Of a DNA stretch of 64,000 bases, positions 8,417 to 16,747 are shown in pieces (the stretch's first letter is position 1; each line of letters starts with the position of its first letter). Under the pieces are notes generated by a model. It was not told the DNA's origin. It made no database searches and saw only the letters and a list, made by a program, of their open reading frames with translations. Made by a program: the position numbers and the translations under genes. The DNA is from Bacteroidales bacterium UBA4772 (GTDB taxonomy: Bacteria; Bacteroidota; Bacteroidia; Bacteroidales; VadinHA17): NCBI GenBank assembly GCA_002403305.1, contig DHHM01000023.1, forward strand, positions 62,001-126,000. The letters are read 5' to 3'.

Positions 8417-9832
8417 ATGAAGATATTGCCAATAGTTCTTGCTCTGTTGATCATCAGTTGCAACAGGTCCCCGGAAAATGGCCCGGAAACCGGCGAAGGT
8501 ACCGGGGTCATGGTGGAGGGGTGGATTACCTCCCCCAATAAGGGTGTTCTCTTTGAAAAGCACGACGGGAAGCTGGAATTTCTAACCACGGCAAACAGTG
8601 ACCCTGCTATCGTCGTTGACACTACGGAGACATACCAGGAGATCGACGGCTTCGGTAACTGTCTTACAGGCGGAAGTGCCATCCTGCTTAATGAGATGAC
8701 GGCGGAGGCCCGCGGTGAGCTGCTGAGAGAGCTCTTCTCAACGGGGGGCAACGGCATCGGGATCAGCTGCCTCAGGATAAGTATCGGCGCCTCTGACCTG
8801 AGCGACAGGGTCTTCTCATATAATGACCTGCCCGAAGGGGAGACCGATCCGCTGATGGAGAGGTTCAGCATTAATCCTGAAAAGGAGGATCTGATACCTG
8901 TGCTGAAAGAGATACTGGCCATAAACCCTGCAATAAAGATTATGGGCTCACCCTGGTCGGCTCCGCTCTGGATGAAGAGCAACAGCTCCTCCGTGGGAGG
9001 GAGCCTGAAGCGTGAATGGTTTGATGCATATGCCAGGTATTTTGTGAAATATATCCAGGCTATGAAGACTGAAGGGATAGATATAGATGCCATCACCATC
9101 CAGAATGAACCCCTGCATGGCGGCAACAACCCGAGCATGGTGATGACGGCTGAGGACCAGGCTCTGTTCATCAAAGAGAATCTTGGTCCTGCTTTCGCTG
9201 CTGCCGGCATCACGACGGAGATCATAATTTATGATCACAATGCCGACAGGACCGACTATCCTCTGGCCGTGCTCAATGACCCGGGTGCCCGGCAGTTTAT
9301 TGACGGCTCCGCCTTTCATCTGTATGGCGGCTCCATCGACGACCTCACTGCCGTTCATGAGGCATATCCTTCAAAGAACCTCTACTTCACAGAGCAGTGG
9401 GTTGGAGGGCCCGGGAACATGGCCGAAGACATCAAATGGCACGTAGAGAACCTGATCATCGGGGCAACGCGCAACTGGTGCAGGAATGTACTTGAATGGA
9501 ACCTGGCCTCCGATCCTTCATATGATCCTCATACAGAGGGAGGGTGCGACAGATGTCTCGGCACCGTGACCCTTAACGGTAACAGCGTAAAGAGAAACCC
9601 GGCATATTATATCCTGGCCCATGCTGCCAGGCACGTCAGACCCGGTTCAGTGCGGGTATCTACCAACATGTTGGGGGGCCTGCCCAATGTGGGGTTCATG
9701 ACAGCTGACGGCATGAAGGTGCTGATAGTGCTCAACACTACTCCATCAAAGAGAAATTTCAATGTCAGGTTCGGGGGTTTCACTGTTCCTCTCTCCCTTG
9801 ATGGCGGTGCTGTCGGAACTTACGTCTGGTAG
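8417..9832 (+). CDS. GH30 glycoside hydrolase, probably endo-beta-1,6-glucanase, lipoprotein
   Basis: A 471-residue GH30 protein with a short lipoprotein signal (VLALLIISCNRSP). The (beta/alpha)8 part begins with EIDGFGNCLTGGSA; the acid/base is Glu231 in TIQNEPLHGG and the nucleophile Glu326 in LYFTEQWVGG. The gap between WSAPLWMK and these sites is normal, and a short beta-domain (VLIVLNTTPSKRNFNVRFGG) closes the protein. GH30 members with GH16 and GH3 partners in Bacteroidota loci are usually beta-1,6-glucanases acting on laminarin branches or pustulan; glucosylceramidase-type activity is the alternative. Its stop codon lies one base from the stop of the convergent CotH gene. Confidence 0.88.
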   Translation: MKILPIVLALLIISCNRSPENGPETGEGTGVMVEGWITSPNKGVLFEKHDGKLEFLTTANSDPAIVVDTTETYQEIDGFGNCLTGGSAILLNEMTAEARGELLRELFSTGGNGIGISCLRISIGASDLSDRVFSYNDLPEGETDPLMERFSINPEKEDLIPVLKEILAINPAIKIMGSPWSAPLWMKSNSSSVGGSLKREWFDAYARYFVKYIQAMKTEGIDIDAITIQNEPLHGGNNPSMVMTAEDQALFIKENLGPAFAAAGITTEIIIYDHNADRTDYPLAVLNDPGARQFIDGSAFHLYGGSIDDLTAVHEAYPSKNLYFTEQWVGGPGNMAEDIKWHVENLIIGATRNWCRNVLEWNLASDPSYDPHTEGGCDRCLGTVTLNGNSVKRNPAYYILAHAARHVRPGSVRVSTNMLGGLPNVGFMTADGMKVLIVLNTTPSKRNFNVRFGGFTVPLSLDGGAVGTYVW

Positions 9833-9833
9833 A

Positions 9834-11924
9834 TCACTGCCTCTTTACGATCTTATCAGTGTAATACCTGTCACCGGTGGTGACCCTTATGATATAGGTG
9901 CCGGCTGCAAGCCTGCCGGCATGAACCTGACAGCTTTCACTGCCGCACGGTTGTGATAGCACCAGCCTTCCGTTGATGTCATAGATCTCAACCGATGTTA
10001 TTACTGACTCGCTGCTGATGTAGAGTGTCTCCCTGAAGGGATTCGGGAAGATGGCAACGGTGACCGGTTCGTATGGCACTTCAATGGAGGTGATAAGGTC
10101 GTTGGATGCTGTCCAGCTCTCTGCCAGGCTGTTGTCAAGGTCAGTCGACGTAAGTTTCAGATAGTACCCGTTGCCGTCGGCATCAGGCCAGGGGTTCTGA
10201 TCTGTATATTCAACATAGTCGATCACATTCCCGAAAGCGTCGGCGAGGATCAGCAGTTCGCCGCTGTTTGAAAGGTGCTTCGTAAACTGCCCGTAGGGAG
10301 CAAAACCGTAAACCGACTGAAAGACGGAGGCATTGCTGGCCAGTATCACACAGAGTCCCGGCGCCAGGGTGGAGCTGGCAGGGAACCGGTAAACAAAGCC
10401 CGTCCCGGGGAAATAGATGCCGCTGAGGTTCACGGTTGTTGTACCGGTGTTCCGTATCTCAATGAATTCCAGCTCCTCCTCTTCAGGGAACTGGGTGGTG
10501 GTCTGAGGATGGTACATGATCTTCGTGATCACCAGGGGCGGCACGCTCACATCACTGCATGTGCTGTATGAGCCTATGTTGGCCGTGATCCAATCGGTCC
10601 GGGCTGTCATGAACGTCTTTATGTCAGCAATGCGCCCGGTATGGCTCCCGCTCTTTCCCCACCGCTGGTACTCCCTGGTCACTGCCTCCGATATTTGCGA
10701 TACCGTACTGTCGATGAAGGCATGAAGTGAAGCCTGGTGTAACGGCTGACCGGGCTGAATAACCTCATTCCATCGTCGTGACATATAACATCTGAACTGG
10801 CTGTTATGAAAGAGGTCGCGCCAGAAGGTAGAACCGTTATTGTAATAGTAGTCCTCAAAATACCACAGGTATGTCTTGCTTCTGTCAAAGCTCCACTGAA
10901 AGAGGTCATTGCCGAAGGAGAGATCGATATCCCATACAGGTCCTGCCCGGAGCTTGCCGTTCCTCTCCTTGTGGAAATAGGTACTGTACTGGTAGGCATC
11001 AGGATTTGATGCGAATTCATTGACGATCATGAAATCGATGAAAGATGGGATATCGATTATTGCCGGATATCCGTTGATGACTGAGATGTCATTGTTCCTT
11101 GCCGCTGCCTCGAGCCTGAAGAACTCCCCTTTGATGTAGGCGGTCTGGGCCGTCGTTGCATCTTCGGGCTTGGGCACCTCGTGAATGTAATCAACAACGG
11201 AATTCTGGAATGAGTACATTACCCATGTCGGGGTATCACCTCCGGTCAGTTTGTCGGCCTTGGTGATGTAACCGCCTGAAAGTTCGGGAAGAGCATTATC
11301 CGTGGTCTTTATCTTGATAACGTCTATCCTGTTGTCGTCGGCCTTCAGCTTCTCCTGCAGCATGTAAAGTCCCATGTAGGTATTATTGATGATCACCTCA
11401 CAGTAGGCGGCCCGCGATGCATAGTTACCCAGCCTCTCATAGAGATTGTGGCAAAGGTAGTCGCGCACCAGGGCGGTGTCGAACACCATTCCTCCCAGTA
11501 TCCAGTCGTTTTCTTCAGGCATCCCGAGCAGGCTGACATTATTGTTCGTGACATCGTCAGCCATGCGGGTGGTGAAACCGTAATTCTTTTTTGGGGAGAC
11601 CTGCGAGGAGGATCCTCTTATCTCAATGCCTATGCGGCCGTCATAATTGAGGAAGGCAGGGTTATCCTTGTCAGTTACGTAATTGCGCTCTCCGGGTCCG
11701 CGGTATATGAGTTTCATCGAGGCCTTGACCTTGGGCTCGTCAGGTATCGATACCCCTCCGTCGGTGGTGATGATGACGATCGGCAGGTTGCTGTCAGTCA
11801 GCGTCTGTCCCGTTATTGAGAGGGATATTACCGTCAGCAGGATGATATTTATGCAGTTCCTTATCACTGGTAAAGCCGGGTGATGATCCAAAAATAGCAA
11901 TAATAGCTTTAAGAAAGCCTTCAT
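9834..11924 (-). CDS. CotH-like kinase domain protein with lamin-tail domain and type IX secretion sorting domain
   Basis: About 696 residues in three parts: a CotH-type atypical kinase domain (IEIRGSSSQVSPKKNYGF, YMGLYMLQEKLKADDNRIDV, WDIDLSFGND), a lamin-tail domain (about 475-600; LVITKIMYHPQ, ELEFIEIRNTGT, GELLILADAFGNVIDYV) and a C-terminal Por_Secre_tail type A sorting domain (VAIFPNPFRETLYI, VEIYDINGRLV, LAAGTYIIRVTT). The tail shows export by the type IX system and probably surface attachment. The true start may be the in-frame GTG at 11867, which gives a cleaner signal peptide (CINIILLTVISLSITGQ). Known CotH proteins phosphorylate spore-coat or secreted proteins; the substrate here is unknown. 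Confidence 0.85.
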   Translation of the reverse strand: MKAFLKLLLLFLDHHPALPVIRNCINIILLTVISLSITGQTLTDSNLPIVIITTDGGVSIPDEPKVKASMKLIYRGPGERNYVTDKDNPAFLNYDGRIGIEIRGSSSQVSPKKNYGFTTRMADDVTNNNVSLLGMPEENDWILGGMVFDTALVRDYLCHNLYERLGNYASRAAYCEVIINNTYMGLYMLQEKLKADDNRIDVIKIKTTDNALPELSGGYITKADKLTGGDTPTWVMYSFQNSVVDYIHEVPKPEDATTAQTAYIKGEFFRLEAAARNNDISVINGYPAIIDIPSFIDFMIVNEFASNPDAYQYSTYFHKERNGKLRAGPVWDIDLSFGNDLFQWSFDRSKTYLWYFEDYYYNNGSTFWRDLFHNSQFRCYMSRRWNEVIQPGQPLHQASLHAFIDSTVSQISEAVTREYQRWGKSGSHTGRIADIKTFMTARTDWITANIGSYSTCSDVSVPPLVITKIMYHPQTTTQFPEEEELEFIEIRNTGTTTVNLSGIYFPGTGFVYRFPASSTLAPGLCVILASNASVFQSVYGFAPYGQFTKHLSNSGELLILADAFGNVIDYVEYTDQNPWPDADGNGYYLKLTSTDLDNSLAESWTASNDLITSIEVPYEPVTVAIFPNPFRETLYISSESVITSVEIYDINGRLVLSQPCGSESCQVHAGRLAAGTYIIRVTTGDRYYTDKIVKRQ

Positions 11925-12248
11925 CCTTCTTACGGACAGGAGGTATGACTTTTTCCTGCTTACTTGAGCCCGACGGGGTTCCTGCCGGTAAGCGACCTCT
12001 TGTTTCGGAGCGGGTGCCTGTATACTTCCTGTTTCGGTTAAATGATTGAGGTACGTGCAAGTTCACTGTTTTCATACCCTGACCAGGGTGGATGCATCTT
12101 TCTGCCGGAGAGGTTGTCGTGATTTTCCCCTGTACCGGAACTACAGAGGGTAGTTGGAGGAAAGGCCGCAGACAAAAAATCCCGCAGAAGAGCCATCTAT
12201 GTCGCGGCTTAAGGTATTTTTGCACTTACAGATCACAAATTGATATAA
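11925..12248. other. Intergenic region between the CotH gene and thrB
   Basis: This 324-base gap between divergent genes holds no convincing gene; the open frames on both strands show no recognisable domain. A TAnnTTTG-type match, TATTTTTG at 12215-12222, lies 27 bases before the thrB start and may be its -7 element, but no good upstream TTTG accompanies it. Confidence 0.4.
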
Positions 12249-13175
12249 ATGGGAAGGAGTATAAGGGTAAAGGCCCCTGCCACCGTCTCGAATCTCAACT
12301 GCGGGTTTGACGTGTTGGGACTGGCCATCAATGAGCCATTTGACACTGTAGAGCTTGAGCTGACTGAGACGGGCAGAATTGAAATTGATGATATCAGGGG
12401 TTGCAACACCCTGAGCCGTGATCCGGCAGAGAACGTGGTCGGGCCTGTTCTCCGTGCCATGGTCACAGCCATGGGTGTAACGGCAGGTTTCAGGGTCATC
12501 ATTGAGAAGGGAATCCATCCCGGCAGCGGCGTCGGCTCCAGCGCTGCCAGCTCGGCAGCAGCTGCATACGCGGCCAACCTTCTATTCGACAATGCCTTCT
12601 CTCTCAGCGAGCTGGTCGGGTTTGCCATGGAGGGGGAGAGGCTCGCATCGGGCTCTGCTCATGCTGACAATGTGGCGCCGTCGCTATTTGGAGGGATCAC
12701 CCTGGTGCGCAGCTATGATCCGCTTGACATAGTGCGGCTGAATGTGCCGCCGGAGCTCTTCGTCGTGGTCATACTGCCGGATACCGAGGTTAAGACCTCG
12801 GTGGCACGCGGACTCCTTGACCGGCAACTCCCGCTGGAGACGGCTGTGAGACAGTGGGGCAATGTAGGGGGTCTTGTCGCCGGACTCTACAGCGAGGATT
12901 ATGAGCTCATCCGCAGGTCGCTGGAGGATTTTGTTGCCGAACCCAGGAGGGCAGGACTGGTACCCGGCTTTTCCGGCATGAAGATTAGCGCGCTGGCAAG
13001 CGGGGCCCTGGGTGCCGGTATCTCCGGTTCCGGACCCTCAGTATTTGCTCTCTCCAGGGGAGAAGCCTCAGCCCGCGCAGTGATGGAAAGCATGAGCAGG
13101 GTGATGCACAGTGAGAGGATAGGATTTAAGGCTTACCTCTCACCGGTCAGCAGCCGGGGTGCAGGAATCTGCTGA
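12249..13175 (+). CDS. thrB: Homoserine kinase (GHMP family)
   Basis: A 308-residue GHMP kinase that phosphorylates homoserine in threonine synthesis. Motif 1 is IRVKAPATVSNLNCGFDVLG, the ATP-binding motif 2 is PGSGVGSSAASSAAAAYAAN, and motif 3 is GAGISGSGPSVFAL; ASGSAHADNVAPSLFGG is typical of ThrB. Length is normal. It precedes thrC by 21 bases, so the two are likely cotranscribed. Unlike many Bacteroidota thrABC operons, no thrA (aspartokinase-homoserine dehydrogenase) lies directly upstream. Confidence 0.95.
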   Translation: MGRSIRVKAPATVSNLNCGFDVLGLAINEPFDTVELELTETGRIEIDDIRGCNTLSRDPAENVVGPVLRAMVTAMGVTAGFRVIIEKGIHPGSGVGSSAASSAAAAYAANLLFDNAFSLSELVGFAMEGERLASGSAHADNVAPSLFGGITLVRSYDPLDIVRLNVPPELFVVVILPDTEVKTSVARGLLDRQLPLETAVRQWGNVGGLVAGLYSEDYELIRRSLEDFVAEPRRAGLVPGFSGMKISALASGALGAGISGSGPSVFALSRGEASARAVMESMSRVMHSERIGFKAYLSPVSSRGAGIC

Positions 13176-13196
13176 ACAGTATAAACATCTCAGTCC

Positions 13197-14498
13197 ATGC
13201 GTTACTATAACCTCAAAGATCCCCGTCTGAAATTTGGATTCCGCGATGCGGTGATACGGGGGATATCATCCGACATGGGCCTGTTCATGCCTGAGACGGT
13301 CCCGGTGATGGAACCGCAGTTTTTTGAACGGCTGCCGGAACTGTCACTGACGGAGATAGCCATTGAGGTCGGTGCACGGTATGTAGGGAACGATATACCG
13401 CCGGCGGAGCTGGAGCGGATATCTGCCGAAGCCTTTGACTTCCCGGTCATGCTGAGGGATATTGACGACAGAAAGCAGGTGCTGGAGCTGTTCCATGGTC
13501 CCACGGCTGCCTTCAAGGACTTCGGGGCCAGGTTCATGGCCGGCTGCTTCAGCTACTTCGCATCGCATGACGGCATGAGAACGGTGGTGCTGGTGGCTAC
13601 ATCCGGCGACACCGGCGGTGCAATAGCCTCCAGCTTCCTGGGGGTAGAGGGGGTTGATGTCATGATACTATATCCTTCCGGCAAGGTGAGCACCCTGCAG
13701 GAGAACCAGATGGCAACGCTGGGACAGAATATCACCGCCATAGAGGTTGAAGGTACCTTCGACGACTGCCAGGCGATGGTGAAAGGCGCTCTGACCACGT
13801 TGGATACAGGCAGCAGGATAAGGCTTACCTCTGCCAACTCCATAAACATTGCCAGGCTGATACCGCAGAGCTTTTACTACTACTACGCTGTCGGCCGTGC
13901 CGGCGGCAGTAAGGTTATATCAGTGCCGAGCGGCAACTTCGGAAACATCACCGCGGCAGCCATGGCATGGAGGTCAGGACTCGACATTGACCACCTGGTG
14001 GCGGCAACAAATATTAACAAAGTGGTACCGGAATATCTCTCTTCGGGTGTCTATACCCCCGCGATAAGCCTGCCGACCATCGCCAACGCGATGGATGTGG
14101 GCAACCCGGGCAACTTCCCCAGGCTTACCAGGCTGTTTGATGATGAGTTCTGTCGTATCACCTCCGGGCTATCCGGTTACTGGTTCGACGACGAACAGAT
14201 AAGGGAGCATATAAGGGCTGAGTTTGAAAGAACAGGCTATATCCTTGACCCGCACGGGGCTGTTGCCAGTCTGGGGCTTGATAGTTACCTGGAGGAGCAT
14301 CCTGAAAAATCAGGAATCTTCGTTGAGACCGCGCACCCGGGGAAGTTCACCGGTACCGTGGAGCCACTGATAGAAACGGAAGTGGAGATGCCTGATAGTC
14401 TTCGGGGGTTCATGAAGGGTAAGAAGGAGACAGTCGTCATGAAGTCAGGATCCGAACATCTTGCAGATTTCCTGACCTGCAGATATTCATCTGTTTGA
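13197..14498 (+). CDS. thrC: Threonine synthase
   Basis: A 433-residue PLP enzyme converting O-phosphohomoserine to threonine. The PLP-binding lysine is Lys107 in TAAFKDFGARFM. ATSGDTGGAIASSF binds the cofactor phosphate, and SVPSGNFGNITAAAMAW, DVGNPGNFPRL and DPHGAVASLGLDSY are conserved threonine-synthase segments. Length and N-terminal MRYYNLKDP match the bacterial class I form. It follows thrB by 21 bases. Confidence 0.95.
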   Translation: MRYYNLKDPRLKFGFRDAVIRGISSDMGLFMPETVPVMEPQFFERLPELSLTEIAIEVGARYVGNDIPPAELERISAEAFDFPVMLRDIDDRKQVLELFHGPTAAFKDFGARFMAGCFSYFASHDGMRTVVLVATSGDTGGAIASSFLGVEGVDVMILYPSGKVSTLQENQMATLGQNITAIEVEGTFDDCQAMVKGALTTLDTGSRIRLTSANSINIARLIPQSFYYYYAVGRAGGSKVISVPSGNFGNITAAAMAWRSGLDIDHLVAATNINKVVPEYLSSGVYTPAISLPTIANAMDVGNPGNFPRLTRLFDDEFCRITSGLSGYWFDDEQIREHIRAEFERTGYILDPHGAVASLGLDSYLEEHPEKSGIFVETAHPGKFTGTVEPLIETEVEMPDSLRGFMKGKKETVVMKSGSEHLADFLTCRYSSV

Positions 14499-14523
14499 AC
14501 GCAACACTACAAGAACCTCAGCC

Positions 14524-15663
14524 ATGGCATCAGAATCACGTGAGTTTCAGGTATTTGTCAAACCGGTTGGCGCCAGGTGCAACCTGCACTGCTCTTACTG
14601 CTATTATCTTGAGAGGCAGGGTGTTAGCAGATCAGTACAGGGCGGGTGTATGAGTGACGAGATGCTGGAAAGGTATATACGTCAGCATATTGAGGCCTCC
14701 ACAGAACCGGATATATTTTTCTCCTGGCACGGTGGTGAGCCCACCCTGGCTGGTCTCAATTTCTTCAGAAAGGCGGTGACCATCCAGGAGGCGTTTCTGG
14801 CGGAAGGAAGCACGGTACGAAACGGAATCCAGACGAATGGCACGCTTTTAACTGATGAGTGGGGCCGATTTTTCAGCAGGGAGAATTTTTATGTCGGCCT
14901 CAGTATTGACGGGCCGGATGGGTATCATAACCTCAACAGAACCCGTGCTGACGGCAGCGGTACATTTGAGGAGGCATTGAGAGGCCTTGAGATACTGAAA
15001 CAATACAATGTGCCGTACGAATTCCTGTGCGTGGTAAGCAACGACAATGTCCATGCTCCGCTTGAGATATACCGGTTCTTCAAAGAGTCGGGAGCCTCCT
15101 ACATCACTTTCCTGCCCCTGGTAGAAGAGGATGGCTGGGGCTCAGGCAGGGCGACACCGGAGAGCGTCAGGCCCATGGATTTCGGCAGATTTCTTGTGAC
15201 GATCTTCGATGAGTGGATTGAGAAGGATATCGGCCGGGTTAAGGTTCAGATCTTTGAAGAGGCCCTGAGAGCCGCCTTCAGGCAGGAGCATACCCTTTGC
15301 ATCTTCAGGGTTGAATGCGGCGGAGTGCCGGTGGTGGAGATGAGCGGCGACTTCTACATGTGCGACCACTACGTGGATGCTGAGCACAGGATTGGAAACA
15401 TAGCTGATCTCTCACTTGCGGAGATGCTTGACCATCCCCTGCAGAAGGCATTCGGAGAGGACAAATTCAGGTCACTGCCATATTACTGTCGCGAATGTGA
15501 AGTGCTTGATATGTGTAACGGCGAGTGTCCGAAAAACAGGTTTATAAAAACCCCTGACGGTGAGCCGGGATTAAATTACCTGTGCGAAGGGTACAAGCAT
15601 TTTTTTAACTACTGCCTTCCTTTCGTGGACGAAGTAGCCCGCCTCTGGAAAGGTGACCGCTAG
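14524..15663 (+). CDS. Anaerobic sulfatase-maturating enzyme (radical SAM/SPASM)
   Basis: A 379-residue radical SAM protein. The iron-sulfur motif is Cys19-x3-Cys23-x2-Cys26 (KPVGARCNLHCSYCYYLE), identical in form to anSME enzymes that convert an active-site Cys or Ser of sulfatases to formylglycine. WHGGEPTLAG, GIQTNGTLL and SIDGPDGYHNLNR are further anSME signatures. The C-terminal SPASM region holds the auxiliary-cluster cysteines (VECGGVPVVEMSGDFYMCDH, YYCRECEVLDMCNGECPKNR, YLCEGYKHFF). No sulfatase is in this window, so its substrate is elsewhere. It lies 25 bases after thrC but is unlikely to be functionally linked to it. Confidence 0.92.
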   Translation: MASESREFQVFVKPVGARCNLHCSYCYYLERQGVSRSVQGGCMSDEMLERYIRQHIEASTEPDIFFSWHGGEPTLAGLNFFRKAVTIQEAFLAEGSTVRNGIQTNGTLLTDEWGRFFSRENFYVGLSIDGPDGYHNLNRTRADGSGTFEEALRGLEILKQYNVPYEFLCVVSNDNVHAPLEIYRFFKESGASYITFLPLVEEDGWGSGRATPESVRPMDFGRFLVTIFDEWIEKDIGRVKVQIFEEALRAAFRQEHTLCIFRVECGGVPVVEMSGDFYMCDHYVDAEHRIGNIADLSLAEMLDHPLQKAFGEDKFRSLPYYCRECEVLDMCNGECPKNRFIKTPDGEPGLNYLCEGYKHFFNYCLPFVDEVARLWKGDR

Positions 15664-15738
15664 CTGCGGGGGCGCCGGCAGCTTCACGTGCAGCCCGCCA
15701 GTCACATCTGATACAGTCCGGCTCCGGGATGCAGACGG

Positions 15739-16590
15739 TTAGTCTCCCAGATTATCCTTGAAGAACTGGATGGTCCTGCCCCATGCAAGATCGGCAGCCT
15801 CCTTGTTGTATCGCTCGCCGGTGTCATTGTTGAAGGCATGCCGGGTGCCTTCATAGATGAATATCTGGTACTCAATGCCTGCCTGCTTCAGCACCTCTTC
15901 GAATGCGGGTATACCGGCATTGATACGTTCATCGTCGCCTGCATAGTGTGCCATAATCTTTGCCTTTATCTTCGGCACATCTTCAGCTGCCGGCGTTGAA
16001 CCGTAATAGGGAACGGCTGCGTCGAGGTCAGGGGAATTCACCGCCACCTGGTTGGTCATGGCGCCGCCCCAGCAGAAGCCTGTGCAACCTACCTTGCCCG
16101 TAGAACGGGGATGGGTCTCGAGGTATTTGACGGCTGCAACAAAGTTCTTAACGGTCTCCTCACGGTTGAGCTGGCCTATCAGCTCCCGGCCCTTGTCCTG
16201 GTCTTCCGGTGTTCCGCCGAGAGGGGAGAGGGCGTCAGGTGCCAGCGAGATGAAACCCTCCATGGCCATGCGCCTGTTGACATCCCGAATGTGGGGTACC
16301 AGTCCCCTGTTCTCATGAATGACTATCACTCCCGGCAGCTTCTCCCTGCCCTCGGGCATTGAGAGATAGGCTCTCATCTCCCCGGTGGCCCCCGGATAGG
16401 TGATGAATTCATTGATGAGGTTGAGGGTACCTGATTTCCGGCGGCTGGCTGCCGCACCGTTGCAGCCGGGCAGTATTATTACCGCAGCGGCTGTGCCACC
16501 GGTAACGACGGCGAGCTTCTTCATGAATTCCCGCCGGCTCACCCTGCCGTCACGGTATTCATCATACAGTTCATTTACCTTTTTATTCAT
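15739..16590 (-). CDS. Dienelactone hydrolase family protein, Tat-exported lipoprotein
   Basis: A 283-residue alpha/beta hydrolase. The N-terminus has a twin-arginine motif (VSRREFMKKL) and a hydrophobic stretch ending in LPGC (Cys43), suggesting Tat export and lipidation. The DLH domain shows the cysteine nucleophile Cys173 in GFCWGGAM, an acid at Asp219/220 (HYAGDDERI) and His251 (EGTRHAFNN). DLH proteins hydrolyse dienelactone or other small esters; the real substrate here is unknown. The gene is read away from anSME and lies downstream of the nucleotide-sugar dehydrogenase, with a 157-base gap containing a perfect hairpin. Confidence 0.88.
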   Translation of the reverse strand: MNKKVNELYDEYRDGRVSRREFMKKLAVVTGGTAAAVIILPGCNGAAASRRKSGTLNLINEFITYPGATGEMRAYLSMPEGREKLPGVIVIHENRGLVPHIRDVNRRMAMEGFISLAPDALSPLGGTPEDQDKGRELIGQLNREETVKNFVAAVKYLETHPRSTGKVGCTGFCWGGAMTNQVAVNSPDLDAAVPYYGSTPAAEDVPKIKAKIMAHYAGDDERINAGIPAFEEVLKQAGIEYQIFIYEGTRHAFNNDTGERYNKEAADLAWGRTIQFFKDNLGD

Positions 16591-16634
16591 GATAACCTGT
16601 TTTGGGGTTTCTCGTTATTTCTTACCGTCATTGC

Positions 16635-16656
16635 CATACCGGCTTTCCCCGGTATG
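16635..16656. repeat. Perfect 8-bp inverted repeat between two leftward genes
   Basis: CATACCGG at 16635-16642 and CCGGTATG at 16649-16656 enclose a 6-base loop. It lies after the stop of the nucleotide-sugar dehydrogenase and before the hydrolase gene. There is no T-run on either side, so a rho-independent terminator is not established. Confidence 0.4.
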
Positions 16657-16747
16657 CTGCCCGGGGTTACCCTTTCGGGATTCCATTTACTCCTCTTGCC
16701 GGAGGCTTTGGTTTGAAGGTTTTATTTGATGCCTTACCGCACGGGAG

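Noticed and set aside
8401..9225. Long leftward frame (274 residues) opposite the GH30 gene
   Set aside because: Low-complexity Ser/Leu-rich translation with no domain; fully antisense to a GH30 gene with intact catalytic residues.
11794..12225. Leftward 143-residue frame upstream of the CotH gene
   Set aside because: No domain, unusual composition, and overlap with the CotH start; best seen as noncoding.
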